Counted from the stretch's first letter, positions 6,431-14,941 are shown. The stretch: 23,373 bases of DNA from an uncultured Eubacterium sp. (GCA_910586445.1 CAJUHV010000061.1:1-23373), one strand, 5' to 3'. Notes: a model not told the origin generated them from the sequence alone. Program-made: numbers and translations.

Positions 6431-8041
6431 ATGAAGAAAAATCTCATGAAAAAAGTGTTTGCAGTTACTTTATCCGTTGCACTGGCTTGTTCATTAGTAC
6501 CAGCAACTAACCCTGTGACTGCATCCGCGGCAGCGTCAGTGAAATTGAAAACAGCTCGTAAGACATTACAAGTTGGTGAAAAGTACAAACTGACACTGAA
6601 AAAAAACACCTTGAATTGGAAAGTTAAAAAAGCAACATCTGCTGATTCTAAAATTGCCAAGGTGTACAAAGTTGCATCAAAGTATGTAAAGGTAAAAGGT
6701 AAGAGCGAAGGTAAGGCAGTTGTCAAAGTACGTGTTAAGACAACTAAGAGAAAGAAAAATAACGTGAAGACAATGAAATGTACATTCACTGTTAAAGATA
6801 ATTCTACTCCAACACCTACACCAGACCCAACACCAGATCCAACTCCGGTTGAGACAGAAAAGACTGTTAAGACTCAGGAAGAACTGGATGCAGCTTTAGC
6901 TGACAAGAATATTGTTAAGATTACAGTTGACACTACAGAAAGTGTTAAATTCGTAATTAAAGAAGGATCATATACAACAGTAGATCTGATTGTAAATGCT
7001 CCAAATGCTGATTTTGAAAACAATGCTGTATTTAAAAATGTTACAATTCAGGCAATCAAAGGTGAGACTTGGACAGAAAAAGCAAAAGGTAACATTTTTA
7101 AAGTATTGGCAAAGATTGCAAGCATTATCGTTGACAAAGACGCAACAGTAAGCAGCATTGATTTCACAGCAGCTGACGGAAATGTTAAGCTTGTTGTAAA
7201 CGGAACAGTTACAACTGCAACTGTATCTGCTAAGACAAAAGTAGCAATCTCCGGTGAATCTAAGACAGCAGTAAACGTAAAAGTTACAGCAGCTGCTAAG
7301 GGTGCTGAGGTTGAATCTGCTGTACCTGTTAAGGTAGAAGCTAGTGCTGATATGACTCTGAACCTTAAAGAAGGTGCTGAGAAGAGTGAATTAAAGATGG
7401 TTGTTGCTGATGTTAAGGTATCTCTTGACAACAAGACAAAAGAGCCTGTTAAAGTAACAACACATGACAATAAGGAATCTACAGTAGCAGCAGGAAAGAA
7501 GCAGGATGTTTCTTCTCCGGCTAATGGTGGTACAGTAACACCTCCTACTACTAACCCTGGAACAACTACTCCAGTTGTTAAGAATCCTGCTATTGATAGT
7601 TTGAAAAGTTTAGAGACAGTTATCATTAATACAGGTGCATCTATTACAGTAACTACAGGTGATGCAACTACTATAAGTGGCGGAACTCTTGTATTTGGAG
7701 TATCTGGTGCAGAAGCTGTAAGTGGGTCTGCAGTAGAGTGTTCTGCAAAAGTTACATTTGGTGGTACGAACAGATATTTAGGTTGGCAGAATTGTACAGG
7801 TGGAACATCATTCACCGTATCTCCTATTTTTGGTATAAGCAATGATGATACGATTAGTATTCAGCTTTCATTTAGAGTAGCAGCAACTGCTACAACAGAG
7901 GCTGGTTCTGTTAAGACAAAAGATGTTTCTATAAAAGTAGGTGGCGTTAAGGATCCAAAAGAAGCTAGTTATGTATTAGAAGCAGATTCATCAGGTGTCA
8001 GTGTAACAACTGCAGAAAAAGAAGATCCAGATAAAAAATAA
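6431..8041 (+). CDS. Secreted beta-rich surface protein with N-terminal Ig-like (Big_2-like) domain
   Basis: I do not recognise a named family for the whole protein. From ATG 6431 it has 536 residues: a signal peptide (about 1-34, MKKNLMKK then a hydrophobic core, likely cleavage in TASAA/A); a Lys-rich domain (about 36-122) resembling bacterial Ig-like Big_2 domains; a Pro/Thr linker TPTPTPDPTPDPTP (126-139); a beta-rich region with many V/T/A repeats (about 145-370); a second Thr/Pro/Gly linker; and a C-terminal beta domain. There is no LPXTG motif, SLH domain or final hydrophobic segment, so attachment may be by charge or absent. Expression signals are strong: perfect TATAAT, perfect AGGAGG, leader hairpin and terminator. 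Codons such as GTT, GCT, ACT and AAG are much commoner than in neighbouring genes, fitting a highly expressed protein or, less likely, transfer. The frame opens upstream at a TTG (6401) inside the leader hairpin, which is not a plausible start. Confidence 0.82.
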   Translation: MKKNLMKKVFAVTLSVALACSLVPATNPVTASAAASVKLKTARKTLQVGEKYKLTLKKNTLNWKVKKATSADSKIAKVYKVASKYVKVKGKSEGKAVVKVRVKTTKRKKNNVKTMKCTFTVKDNSTPTPTPDPTPDPTPVETEKTVKTQEELDAALADKNIVKITVDTTESVKFVIKEGSYTTVDLIVNAPNADFENNAVFKNVTIQAIKGETWTEKAKGNIFKVLAKIASIIVDKDATVSSIDFTAADGNVKLVVNGTVTTATVSAKTKVAISGESKTAVNVKVTAAAKGAEVESAVPVKVEASADMTLNLKEGAEKSELKMVVADVKVSLDNKTKEPVKVTTHDNKESTVAAGKKQDVSSPANGGTVTPPTTNPGTTTPVVKNPAIDSLKSLETVIINTGASITVTTGDATTISGGTLVFGVSGAEAVSGSAVECSAKVTFGGTNRYLGWQNCTGGTSFTVSPIFGISNDDTISIQLSFRVAATATTEAGSVKTKDVSIKVGGVKDPKEASYVLEADSSGVSVTTAEKEDPDKK

Positions 8042-8060
8042 AATTATTTTTTGAAATTAA

Positions 8061-8101
8061 AGATACAGGATTTGTCAGAAATGACAACCTGTATCTTTTT
8101 T
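8061..8101 (+). terminator. Strong intrinsic terminator after the surface protein gene
   Basis: AGATACAGG (8061-8069) pairs with CCTGTATCT, and an inner TTGTCA/TGACAA stem is capped by a GAAA tetraloop, making a long hairpin of about 15 bp followed directly by TTTTTT. It lies 19 nt after the stop codon. This is the best terminator in the window. Confidence 0.92.
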
Positions 8102-8176
8102 ATTCATGACAATAGTAAGTTTGCGCAGCGTGCTTTCTATCGTTTACTATCTCTATATTTAATGGGAATGTTTCAT

Positions 8177-8205
8177 TTGATTATTTGAAAATTATATCAT
8201 ACTAT
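8177..8205 (+). promoter_or_regulatory. Possible promoter upstream of the Uma2 gene
   Basis: TTGATT (8177-8182), a 17-bp spacer and TACTAT (8200-8205) form a moderate sigma-A match in the AT-rich gap between the surface-protein terminator and the Uma2 gene. It would give a leader of about 115 nt. I see no other structure in this 226-nt gap. Confidence 0.4.
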
Positions 8206-8328
8206 GCAGTTCTAATCAGCGGCATAATAGAAATGAAATCGTTATACTTTGTAATGAATCAAATAGCCTTGAAATATTTCTAACTGCACGTTATTATAAA
8301 AATAAATCAGGAAAGGAAATGAGGGAGT

Positions 8329-8895
8329 GTGATTACAGCAAAGACATCAGATGATAGCAAAGATGTATATACAATAGAAGATATCTATAATCTGCCGGAT
8401 GGCAGACACGCAGAGCTGATTAATGGTGAAATATATATGATGGCAACGCCCAGCAGACTGCATCAAGGACTTATAAAAGAGTTCACATATTTGATCGAAG
8501 ATTATATACGACGCAAAAATGGAAATTGTAAAATATATCCATCTCCATTTGCAGTATTTTTAAATGCAGATGAGACAATATATCTTGAACCTGATCTAAG
8601 TGTAATTTGTGATGAAAGCAAGCTCACAGAGGAAGGGTGTATGGGCTCACCGGACTGGGTCATTGAGATTGTATCACCTAGCAGCAGGCAGAGAGATTAT
8701 GTTAAAAAGATGCTAAAGTATGCTACAGCAGGTGTGCGTGAATATTGGATTGTAGATTATGATAAAGATTGTATTACTGTTTATGATTTCCATAATGAAA
8801 CTGTGGAAGTCTATTCTTTTACAGATCGTGTAAAAGCAGGTATATTTGAAGAATTAGAAATAGATTTTTCAAAAATAGATTTGAGTCTATTATAG
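8329..8895 (+). CDS. Uma2 family (DUF820) PD-(D/E)XK nuclease-like protein
   Basis: This 188-residue protein has the Uma2 pattern: an N-terminal YTIEDIYNLPDG helix and HAELINGEIYMMATPS strand, a helix beginning HQGL, then the nuclease-fold core with LEPDLSVI (Asp89), PDWVIEIVSPSS (Glu113) and RDYVKKMLKYATAGVREYWIVD. Members have a restriction-endonuclease fold; in most cases neither target nor biological role is known. The GTG start at 8329 is the only candidate before the conserved region; AGGGAG is unusually close to it, and GGAAAGG lies 12 nt upstream. The gene is flanked by terminators on both sides, so it is probably monocistronic. It is AT-richer than the following genes, weakly suggesting later acquisition. 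No mobility gene is nearby. Confidence 0.88.
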   Translation: MITAKTSDDSKDVYTIEDIYNLPDGRHAELINGEIYMMATPSRLHQGLIKEFTYLIEDYIRRKNGNCKIYPSPFAVFLNADETIYLEPDLSVICDESKLTEEGCMGSPDWVIEIVSPSSRQRDYVKKMLKYATAGVREYWIVDYDKDCITVYDFHNETVEVYSFTDRVKAGIFEELEIDFSKIDLSLL

Positions 8896-8902
8896 ACTAA
8901 CC

Positions 8903-8933
8903 AGGCGGTACCCACAACCAGTACCGCCTTTTT
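8903..8933 (+). terminator. Intrinsic terminator after the Uma2 gene
   Basis: AGGCGGTAC (8903-8911) and GTACCGCCT (8921-8929) pair perfectly around a short loop and are followed by TTTT. It starts 8 nt after the stop codon. Confidence 0.92.
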
Positions 8934-9074
8934 CGTTGATTTCTGTAGAAAAAGATAAATTTACAAAAGATTTATAATATTTCTTGCCTGAAATGGTTTT
9001 TTATAGGATGAAAATGTGATAGAATAAATCGTTATAAGTGGAGGATTTAGTATTAAAAAAAGGGAGAATATTAC

Positions 9075-10199
9075 ATGGATAAATCGAAAGTATACTATAC
9101 ATCATTTAAAACAAGTGACAGAGAGAACCTCCTTGGGAAGATGCGCAGGCTGATGATTACAGCGGGCATGAAGGAGATTGATTTTTCAGATAAGTACGCA
9201 GCGATTAAGATACATTTTGGAGAATATGGCAATCTGGCATTTTTAAGGCCGAATTATGCAAAGGTTATGGCGGATCTGGTAAAGGAATGCGGAGGCAGGC
9301 CGTTTTTGACCGACTGCAATACACTGTACGTGGGCAGCCGTAAGAATGCGATTGATCATATCGATACAGCCTATATGAATGGATTTACACCTTATGCGAC
9401 CGGCTGTCATGTAATTATCGGTGACGGGTTAAAAGGCACGGATGAGACGCTGGTTCCTATAAACGGTGAGTATGTCAAGGAGGCAAAGATCGGCGCTGAG
9501 ATCATGTCGGCAGATATTATTTTGTCCCTGACGCATTTTAAGGGCCATGAAATGGCAGGGTTTGGCGGTGCGCTTAAAAATCTGGGCATGGGCTGCGGTT
9601 CCAGGGCAGGCAAGATGGAAATGCATAGCGACGGCAAGCCGAAGGTAGGAAATACGGATGAATGTATCGGCTGCGGCAGCTGCTACAAAATCTGTGCGCA
9701 TGGTGCACCGATCATAGAAAATAAAAAAGCACGGATTGATCATAATAAATGTGTAGGCTGCGGCAGATGTCTGGCGGTTTGTCCAAAAGATGTAATTGTG
9801 TCAGATTTTGATGGTTCGATTGCAAGGCTGAATTGTAAAATGGCAGAGTACAGTCTGGCTGTATGTAAAGACCGGCCGCATTTCCATGTGTCTTTAGTAT
9901 GTGATGTCTCCCCGAACTGTGACTGCCATGCAGAAAATGATATTCCGATTATCCCGGATGTGGGCATGTTTGCTTCTTTTGATCCGGTTGCACTGGATGT
10001 AGCATGTGCGGATGCAGTAAATAAAATGCCTGTCGTAGACAGCAGTGTGTTAGGCGAAAATATAAAGGCAGATTCCAATCATGGCGACGGGCATGATCAT
10101 TTTCATATGACCCACCCTGATACGGAGTGGAAATCGTGTATTGAACATGCGGTAAAGATCGGTTTAGGCTCAGACCAGTATGAGCTGGTGGAGATTTAA
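9075..10199 (+). CDS. DUF362 domain protein with two 4Fe-4S ferredoxin clusters
   Basis: The N-terminal ~175 residues and the C-terminal part match the DUF362 fold (IKIHFGEYGN, LTDCNTLYVGSRKNA, LTHFKGHEMAGFGGALKNLGMG, ..FASFDPVALDVACADAVN). Inserted near the middle are two classical 4Fe-4S motifs: Cys197, Cys200, Cys203, Cys207 (CIGCGSCYKIC) and Cys226, Cys229, Cys232, Cys236 (CVGCGRCLAVC). The tail is His/Asp-rich (HGDGHDHFHMTHPD), a possible metal site. The protein is cytoplasmic, with no signal peptide. An electron-transfer or iron-sulfur-related role is likely; the exact reaction of this family is not established. At 374 residues it is of normal length. GGGAG lies about 9 nt before the ATG. 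It follows the Uma2 terminator, so it needs its own promoter; GATAGAAT around 9018-9025 is a possible -10 without a good -35. Confidence 0.93.
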   Translation: MDKSKVYYTSFKTSDRENLLGKMRRLMITAGMKEIDFSDKYAAIKIHFGEYGNLAFLRPNYAKVMADLVKECGGRPFLTDCNTLYVGSRKNAIDHIDTAYMNGFTPYATGCHVIIGDGLKGTDETLVPINGEYVKEAKIGAEIMSADIILSLTHFKGHEMAGFGGALKNLGMGCGSRAGKMEMHSDGKPKVGNTDECIGCGSCYKICAHGAPIIENKKARIDHNKCVGCGRCLAVCPKDVIVSDFDGSIARLNCKMAEYSLAVCKDRPHFHVSLVCDVSPNCDCHAENDIPIIPDVGMFASFDPVALDVACADAVNKMPVVDSSVLGENIKADSNHGDGHDHFHMTHPDTEWKSCIEHAVKIGLGSDQYELVEI

Positions 10200-10239
10200 G
10201 ATTTATAAATGAATACAGAGATAAATTGACATGTATTGT

Positions 10240-10281
10240 AGGCTGCAGCTCAGCCTTTGGCATATATATAAAAAGCTGAGC
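10240..10281 (+). other. Two overlapping, mutually exclusive inverted repeats
   Basis: AGGCTG (10240-10245) pairs with CAGCCT (10251-10256). The overlapping GCTCAGC (10248-10254) can instead pair with GCTGAGC (10275-10281), extended by TTT/AAA after one mismatch. Only one can form at a time. The downstream run is CTTTAAAAG, too weak for a clear intrinsic terminator. The structure may end the DUF362 transcript weakly or act as an attenuator. Confidence 0.4.
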
Positions 10282-10383
10282 CTTTAAAAGTTCACATACG
10301 TATATTTAGAAGTTCATCTGCCTATTATTGTCAATCATGTACAGCAGATTAAAGTGTGGAAAATAAAAAGGCGGGGCAGGAAT

Positions 10384-11325
10384 TTGAGAGAAAAATTTGG
10401 ATTACAAAGGTTGCAGAATGAAATTTTACTGGATCGTTTCCGTACAATGAGCCAGCCTGTGCTTGTTTCGAAGACAAATGGGCTGAGCGGCAAACTGTAT
10501 ATTGCCTCGGAAATGGACCGTATGGACAAAATCGGATATGACTGTGTGGCTGCATGTGTAAATGATATGGCAGCATTGGGAGCAGAGCCGTTATTTTTTT
10601 ACTCGAACATATCGTGTGTAAGGCCAAAGGCAGATAAAATCAGGATTATAGAAGATGGGATTTCCGAGGGCTGCGAACAGGCACAGATCCAGTTTGCAGG
10701 AAGTGAGATTGTAGAGCTGCCGGATAAATATGCATTTGATCAGTATGAGCTGGCAGGATTTATCGTCGGTATTGTGGATCAGAAAAAGAAAATCGGTTCA
10801 AAACAGCTGGAAAACGGCGATGTGATTATCGGCCTTCCTTCTGACGGGCTGCATAACAATGGCTATGTACTGGCAAGAAAGCAGCTGTTTTTATCCAAGG
10901 GAACAATGGAAGTCTATTACGATACGCTGGGCGGTACTTTAGGGGATCATCTGCTGCGGCCGACAAAAATGTACCGAAAGTGCATGGAACACCTGCTGGA
11001 AAGTGAAATACAGGTAAAGGCATGCATACAGGTGGCACACGGCGGCCTGGACCGGGCGCTGCATATGCTGTTAAATGACCGGTATGGGGCAGTCGTAAAG
11101 TGGAGGACGGATACAATACCTCCACTTTACCAGATGCTTCACAAAGATGGAAATATTGACCTCCAGCAGATGCGCCGGACATTTAATATGGGTATAGGCA
11201 TGCTGCTGATCGTATCGGAGGAAGATTCTGACAAGGCGGCAGAAGATCTGGAGGAAACAGGTGAAAATCCGATTTTCTTGGGATTAGTAGAAACAGGACA
11301 AAACATTATCCGGTATTTGGAATAG
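10384..11325 (+). CDS. Divergent PurM-like (AIR synthase-related) protein
   Basis: The protein aligns through most of its length with phosphoribosylformylglycinamidine cyclo-ligase (PurM): EMDRMDKIGYDCVAACVNDM, LGAEPLFF, ISEGCEQAQIQF, YELAGFIVGIV, GLPSDGLHNNGY and RTFNMGIGM are all recognisable. Key PurM motifs differ. The loop usually G-T-D-G-V-G-T-K reads KTNGLSGK (30-37), the G-G-E-T-A-E-M-P block reads GSEIVELP, and I-T-G-G-G-L reads VAHGGL. The N-terminal glycine-rich part of PurM is missing. It is therefore probably not the housekeeping purine enzyme but an ATP-binding paralogue of unknown substrate. I chose the TTG at 10384 (313 residues) because AAGGCGGGG lies 7 nt upstream; the GTG at 10354 has no ribosome binding site and would add ten residues. 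It is first of four closely spaced genes. Confidence 0.78.
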   Translation: MREKFGLQRLQNEILLDRFRTMSQPVLVSKTNGLSGKLYIASEMDRMDKIGYDCVAACVNDMAALGAEPLFFYSNISCVRPKADKIRIIEDGISEGCEQAQIQFAGSEIVELPDKYAFDQYELAGFIVGIVDQKKKIGSKQLENGDVIIGLPSDGLHNNGYVLARKQLFLSKGTMEVYYDTLGGTLGDHLLRPTKMYRKCMEHLLESEIQVKACIQVAHGGLDRALHMLLNDRYGAVVKWRTDTIPPLYQMLHKDGNIDLQQMRRTFNMGIGMLLIVSEEDSDKAAEDLEETGENPIFLGLVETGQNIIRYLE

Positions 11326-11370
11326 TGAGCCGGGGAAAGCAGGCAAGAGGAGAAGGAAAGAGGAATATGA

Positions 11371-12621
11371 ATGAGTTCACAGGATAGGCTCGAAAATGTA
11401 TTAAGGGATATACATGTAATGATTTCTAAGAGTGAGACATATGATACAGACCGGATCATTGTCAGCAAACAGGATATATTTAACCTGATTGACAGGCTGA
11501 ATGCGAGTATTTATGAGATTATGGATGAATACGAGCTGACGCAGCAGAGCAGGGACCGGGCGCTTAGGGAGCATAAGAAGGAGGGCGATAAGATCATCTG
11601 GGATGCCAGCCGTCAGGCAGAAGATATCTATGCAGCCTCTGTCTTATACACGGAAGAGGCGCTGAATCATCTGAATGTAATGGTGGAAGAGGCAGATACG
11701 ACGATCGGCAGGCTATATAAGGATTTTCAAAATAATATGAAGCAGCAGCAGGAAACAATACGTGAAAATCATCTGGAATTAAAGAGCCAGCTGCAGCTTC
11801 TGGCTGATACAGAAAAATATTTAAAGCTGATCGAGGAACGCAACCGGGAGATCGAACGTGAACGGGCAGGTAAAAAAGGCAGAAAGACGCGGGAAAAATT
11901 CGGTGAAAAGCATACCGTTATTAAGCCGGAGATTAAAATAAATGAAGAATATTTCCGCAAAGCCGGCATACCGATTGAAAAAGATGACGGTGAGAAAAAA
12001 AAAGAAGACCAGATAGATTACATGGAGCCTCTGCCGGATGAAGGCGTAATCGAAGCTACCTTAAAAAAGACAGAGGAAGATATCAGGCGTACGGTATTGG
12101 AAGAAAAAGCGACGGAGTCAGAACATAGCGCAGCATCCCTGGATACATTGGAAACAGCCGCGGCAGAAGAAAAAGAATCTGCTGTAGATACGGATACAGA
12201 CAGCAGGCAGCAGGCAGCAGATTTAGAATACAAAGGCCCGGCAGATTCTAAGGATTATTCTGAGGATATAGGATTAAATGCAGCATCTGGCATGCATGAA
12301 GCAGACAGGCAGGCACCGGATACAGATTCTAAAGGTGATTTCAATGATCAGGGCGGACTTTTAGATAATACAGCCGAAGGAGCAGAGCGGATGAATGCAG
12401 CTGAAGGTAGTGCAGATCAAGCAGCAGGACCTTTGGATGGAAACATAGCGGGATCTGCCCGGATTGGATCTGAGATCATGCTGGATGAAAGCCTGAAGGA
12501 AAGCCTGGATGCAGAGTACTTTAAATGGAAAAACAATGAAAAAGGCGAAGAAACATCACAGCCGCGCCGTGAAAAGGTCTCCCTGTTGGATAAGCTGATG
12601 GGTAAGAAGAAGTCATTTTAG
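11371..12621 (+). CDS. Coiled-coil protein with acidic low-complexity tail, function unknown
   Basis: The first ~165 residues are predicted helical and coiled-coil: a short N-terminal domain (RIIVSKQDIFNLIDRLNASI), then a long charged helix (SRQAEDIYAASVLYTEEALNHL... to about ERERAGKKG). It resembles clostridial proteins often annotated as V-type ATPase subunit H-like or DivIVA-like, but this is only a shape-based comparison. Residues about 200-370 are acidic and disordered (Glu, Asp, Ala, Ser rich). The last ~45 residues (LKESLDAEYFKWKNNE, then a basic KKKSF end) look more conserved. There is no signal peptide or membrane segment, so a cytoplasmic scaffold or cell-envelope adaptor is possible. 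AGAGGAA lies about 7 nt before the ATG. It follows the PurM-like gene by 45 nt and precedes the hydratase by 34 nt. Confidence 0.8.
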   Translation: MSSQDRLENVLRDIHVMISKSETYDTDRIIVSKQDIFNLIDRLNASIYEIMDEYELTQQSRDRALREHKKEGDKIIWDASRQAEDIYAASVLYTEEALNHLNVMVEEADTTIGRLYKDFQNNMKQQQETIRENHLELKSQLQLLADTEKYLKLIEERNREIERERAGKKGRKTREKFGEKHTVIKPEIKINEEYFRKAGIPIEKDDGEKKKEDQIDYMEPLPDEGVIEATLKKTEEDIRRTVLEEKATESEHSAASLDTLETAAAEEKESAVDTDTDSRQQAADLEYKGPADSKDYSEDIGLNAASGMHEADRQAPDTDSKGDFNDQGGLLDNTAEGAERMNAAEGSADQAAGPLDGNIAGSARIGSEIMLDESLKESLDAEYFKWKNNEKGEETSQPRREKVSLLDKLMGKKKSF

Positions 12622-12655
12622 ACTATTTTAATATAAATACAAGGAGGAAAAGGCA

Positions 12656-14941
12656 ATGAAATTATATGATCATGGAGTATTTTTGGTAAATGGCAATGAA
12701 TTAGTAGAAGATACTCCAGATGCAGCTGAAATACTAAAATCAAAAACGGGCGGAGCAGTTACTGCCGAACAGGCAAAGACGCAGACGATCGCATACCGGA
12801 TTTTGAAGGAACACAACACATCCGGCAATATGGAAAAACTGCAGGTGAAATTTGACAAACTGACTTCTCATGACATCACATTCGTAGGAATCATACAGAC
12901 AGCACGTGCCTCAGGGCTGGAAAAGTTTCCGATTCCATATGTGCTGACAAACTGCCATAACAGCCTCTGCGCAGTCGGGGGGACGATCAATGAAGATGAT
13001 CATATGTTCGGCTTGTCTTGTGCGAAAAGATATGGCGGAATCTATGTACCGCCGCATCAGGCTGTCATTCATCAGTTTGCCAGAGAAATGCTGGCGGGTG
13101 CAGGAAAGATGATACTCGGCTCGGATTCCCATACACGTTATGGTGCATTAGGTACGATGGCTATGGGCGAAGGCGGGCCGGAGCTTGTCAAGCAGCTGCT
13201 GGGGCAGACATATGACATTAATATGCCGGGTGTTGTAGGCGTTTACCTGACAGGAAGCCCGCGCCGGGGTGTCGGCCCGCAGGATATTGCCATAGCAATT
13301 ATTAAGGAAGTATTTGCGAATGGATATGTAAAAAATAAAGTAATGGAATTTGTAGGGCCGGGAGTAGCCAAACTGAGCGTAGATTTTCGTATCGGCGTGG
13401 ATGTCATGACGACAGAGACTACCTGCCTGTCATCGATCTGGCAGACAGACGATCAGGTAAAGGAATTTTATGAGATCCACGGCAGGACCAGCGAGTACAC
13501 GCAGCTGGAGCCGGGCAGCGCGGCATATTATGACGGCATGATCGAGCTGGATTTAAGCACCATAAAGCCTATGATTGCCATGCCGTTCCACCCGAGCAAT
13601 GCGTATACAATCGATGAGCTGAATGCAAATCTCATGGATATACTGGAAGACTGCGAGAAAAAGGCACAGGTCAGCTTTAACGGCACGGTGGATTTAAATC
13701 TCAAGGAAAAAGTACGTAATGGACGGTTATATGTAGACCAGGGAATTATTGCAGGCTGTGCAGGCGGCGGATTTGAAAATATATGCGATGCCGCAGATAT
13801 TTTAGACGGGGCAGGCATAGGCAGTGATGAATTTACGCTCAGCGTATATCCTGCAAGTATGCCGGTTTATATGGAGCTGGTGAGAAACGGTGCTGCAGCT
13901 AAGATTATGGCAGCAGGCGGAGTTATGAAAACAGCGTTCTGCGGGCCGTGCTTTGGTGCAGGAGATACGCCTGCAAATAATGGATTTTCCATCAGGCATT
14001 CTACACGTAATTTCCCGAACCGTGAAGGCTCTAAGGTACAGAGCGGGCAGATTGCTTCTGTAGCATTGATGGATGCGCGTTCGATTGCGGCGACGGCAGC
14101 AAACAAAGGATATCTGACAGCGGCAACCGACATCGATGTAGAATTTACAAAGCCTAAATATTTCTTTGATCAAAAGATCTATGAAAACCGTGTATTTGAC
14201 AGCCATGGACAGGCAGATCCATCTGTAGAAGTAAAGATGGGGCCGAATATTAAAGACTGGCCTAAGATGTCTGCTTTAACAGAGCATCTGCTGCTGAAAG
14301 TCGTTTCCGAGATTCACGATCCGGTAACTACGACCGATGAGCTGATTCCGTCAGGAGAGACCTCTTCCTACCGCTCGAACCCGCTTGGACTGGCAGAGTT
14401 TACACTGTCCAGAAAAGATCCGGCATATGTAGGCCGTGCAAAAGAAGTGCAGAAGGCTGAAAAGGCAAGAGAAGATGGCGGTCATCCATATGAGGTGCTG
14501 CCGGAATTAAAAGACGCAGTAGATGTGATATTAAAGAAATTCCCAGAGGCAGATGAAGCTAATACAGGAATAGGAAGTACGATTTTTGCAGTAAAGCCGG
14601 GAGACGGCTCAGCACGCGAACAGGCAGCCTCCTGTCAGAAAGTATTAGGCGGATGGGCAAATATAGCCAATGAATATGCGACAAAGAGATATCGTTCTAA
14701 CCTGATAAACTGGGGCATGCTGCCGCTTCTGATTCCAGAAGGCGGGCTGCCGTTTGCAAACGGAGATTACCTGTTCCTGCCGGATATCCGCAGAGCCGTA
14801 CAGGAGAAAGCTTCAGATATAACGGCATATGCAGTAAAAGACGGACAATTGGTAGAATTTCATATGACAATGGGTGAACTGACAGATGATGAGCGTGAGA
14901 TTATACTAAAAGGCTGTCTGATCAATTATAATAGAAAATAA
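12656..14941 (+). CDS. Aconitase-family hydratase (YbhJ-like)
   Basis: A 761-residue aconitase-superfamily protein resembling E. coli YbhJ and clostridial proteins labelled hydratase. Landmarks: GSDSHTRYGALGTMAMGEGG (155-174), the first cluster Cys in AGCAGGGFEN (Cys368), the pair in FCGPCFGAGD (Cys429, Cys432), then RHSTRNFPNREGS (447-459) and a C-terminal swivelling domain. Three Cys in this arrangement imply a 4Fe-4S cluster and a hydro-lyase reaction on a carboxylic acid, but the substrate is unknown: the first Cys motif and much of the rest differ from citrate aconitase and from LeuC/HacA. The ribosome binding site is AAGGAGG about 10 nt before the ATG. It shares an operon-like arrangement with the coiled-coil gene upstream and the AI-2E-family gene 15 nt downstream, which suggests (inference only) that acid transport and metabolism may be linked. 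Confidence 0.9.
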   Translation: MKLYDHGVFLVNGNELVEDTPDAAEILKSKTGGAVTAEQAKTQTIAYRILKEHNTSGNMEKLQVKFDKLTSHDITFVGIIQTARASGLEKFPIPYVLTNCHNSLCAVGGTINEDDHMFGLSCAKRYGGIYVPPHQAVIHQFAREMLAGAGKMILGSDSHTRYGALGTMAMGEGGPELVKQLLGQTYDINMPGVVGVYLTGSPRRGVGPQDIAIAIIKEVFANGYVKNKVMEFVGPGVAKLSVDFRIGVDVMTTETTCLSSIWQTDDQVKEFYEIHGRTSEYTQLEPGSAAYYDGMIELDLSTIKPMIAMPFHPSNAYTIDELNANLMDILEDCEKKAQVSFNGTVDLNLKEKVRNGRLYVDQGIIAGCAGGGFENICDAADILDGAGIGSDEFTLSVYPASMPVYMELVRNGAAAKIMAAGGVMKTAFCGPCFGAGDTPANNGFSIRHSTRNFPNREGSKVQSGQIASVALMDARSIAATAANKGYLTAATDIDVEFTKPKYFFDQKIYENRVFDSHGQADPSVEVKMGPNIKDWPKMSALTEHLLLKVVSEIHDPVTTTDELIPSGETSSYRSNPLGLAEFTLSRKDPAYVGRAKEVQKAEKAREDGGHPYEVLPELKDAVDVILKKFPEADEANTGIGSTIFAVKPGDGSAREQAASCQKVLGGWANIANEYATKRYRSNLINWGMLPLLIPEGGLPFANGDYLFLPDIRRAVQEKASDITAYAVKDGQLVEFHMTMGELTDDEREIILKGCLINYNRK

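Noticed and set aside
6474..6500. Lipoprotein signal (ALAC) in the surface protein
   Set aside because: There is no Leu at -3, and the hydrophobic stretch continues to a better signal-peptidase I site near TASAA.
7048..7842. 264-residue open frame on the minus strand inside the surface protein gene
   Set aside because: It is a shadow of the Val/Thr/Ala-rich coding frame, has no ribosome binding site and resembles no family; the + strand gene has all expression signals.
10226..10231. TTGACA upstream of the PurM-like gene as a -35 box
   Set aside because: Nothing resembling a -10 hexamer lies 15-19 bp downstream; the region is a GC-rich hairpin.
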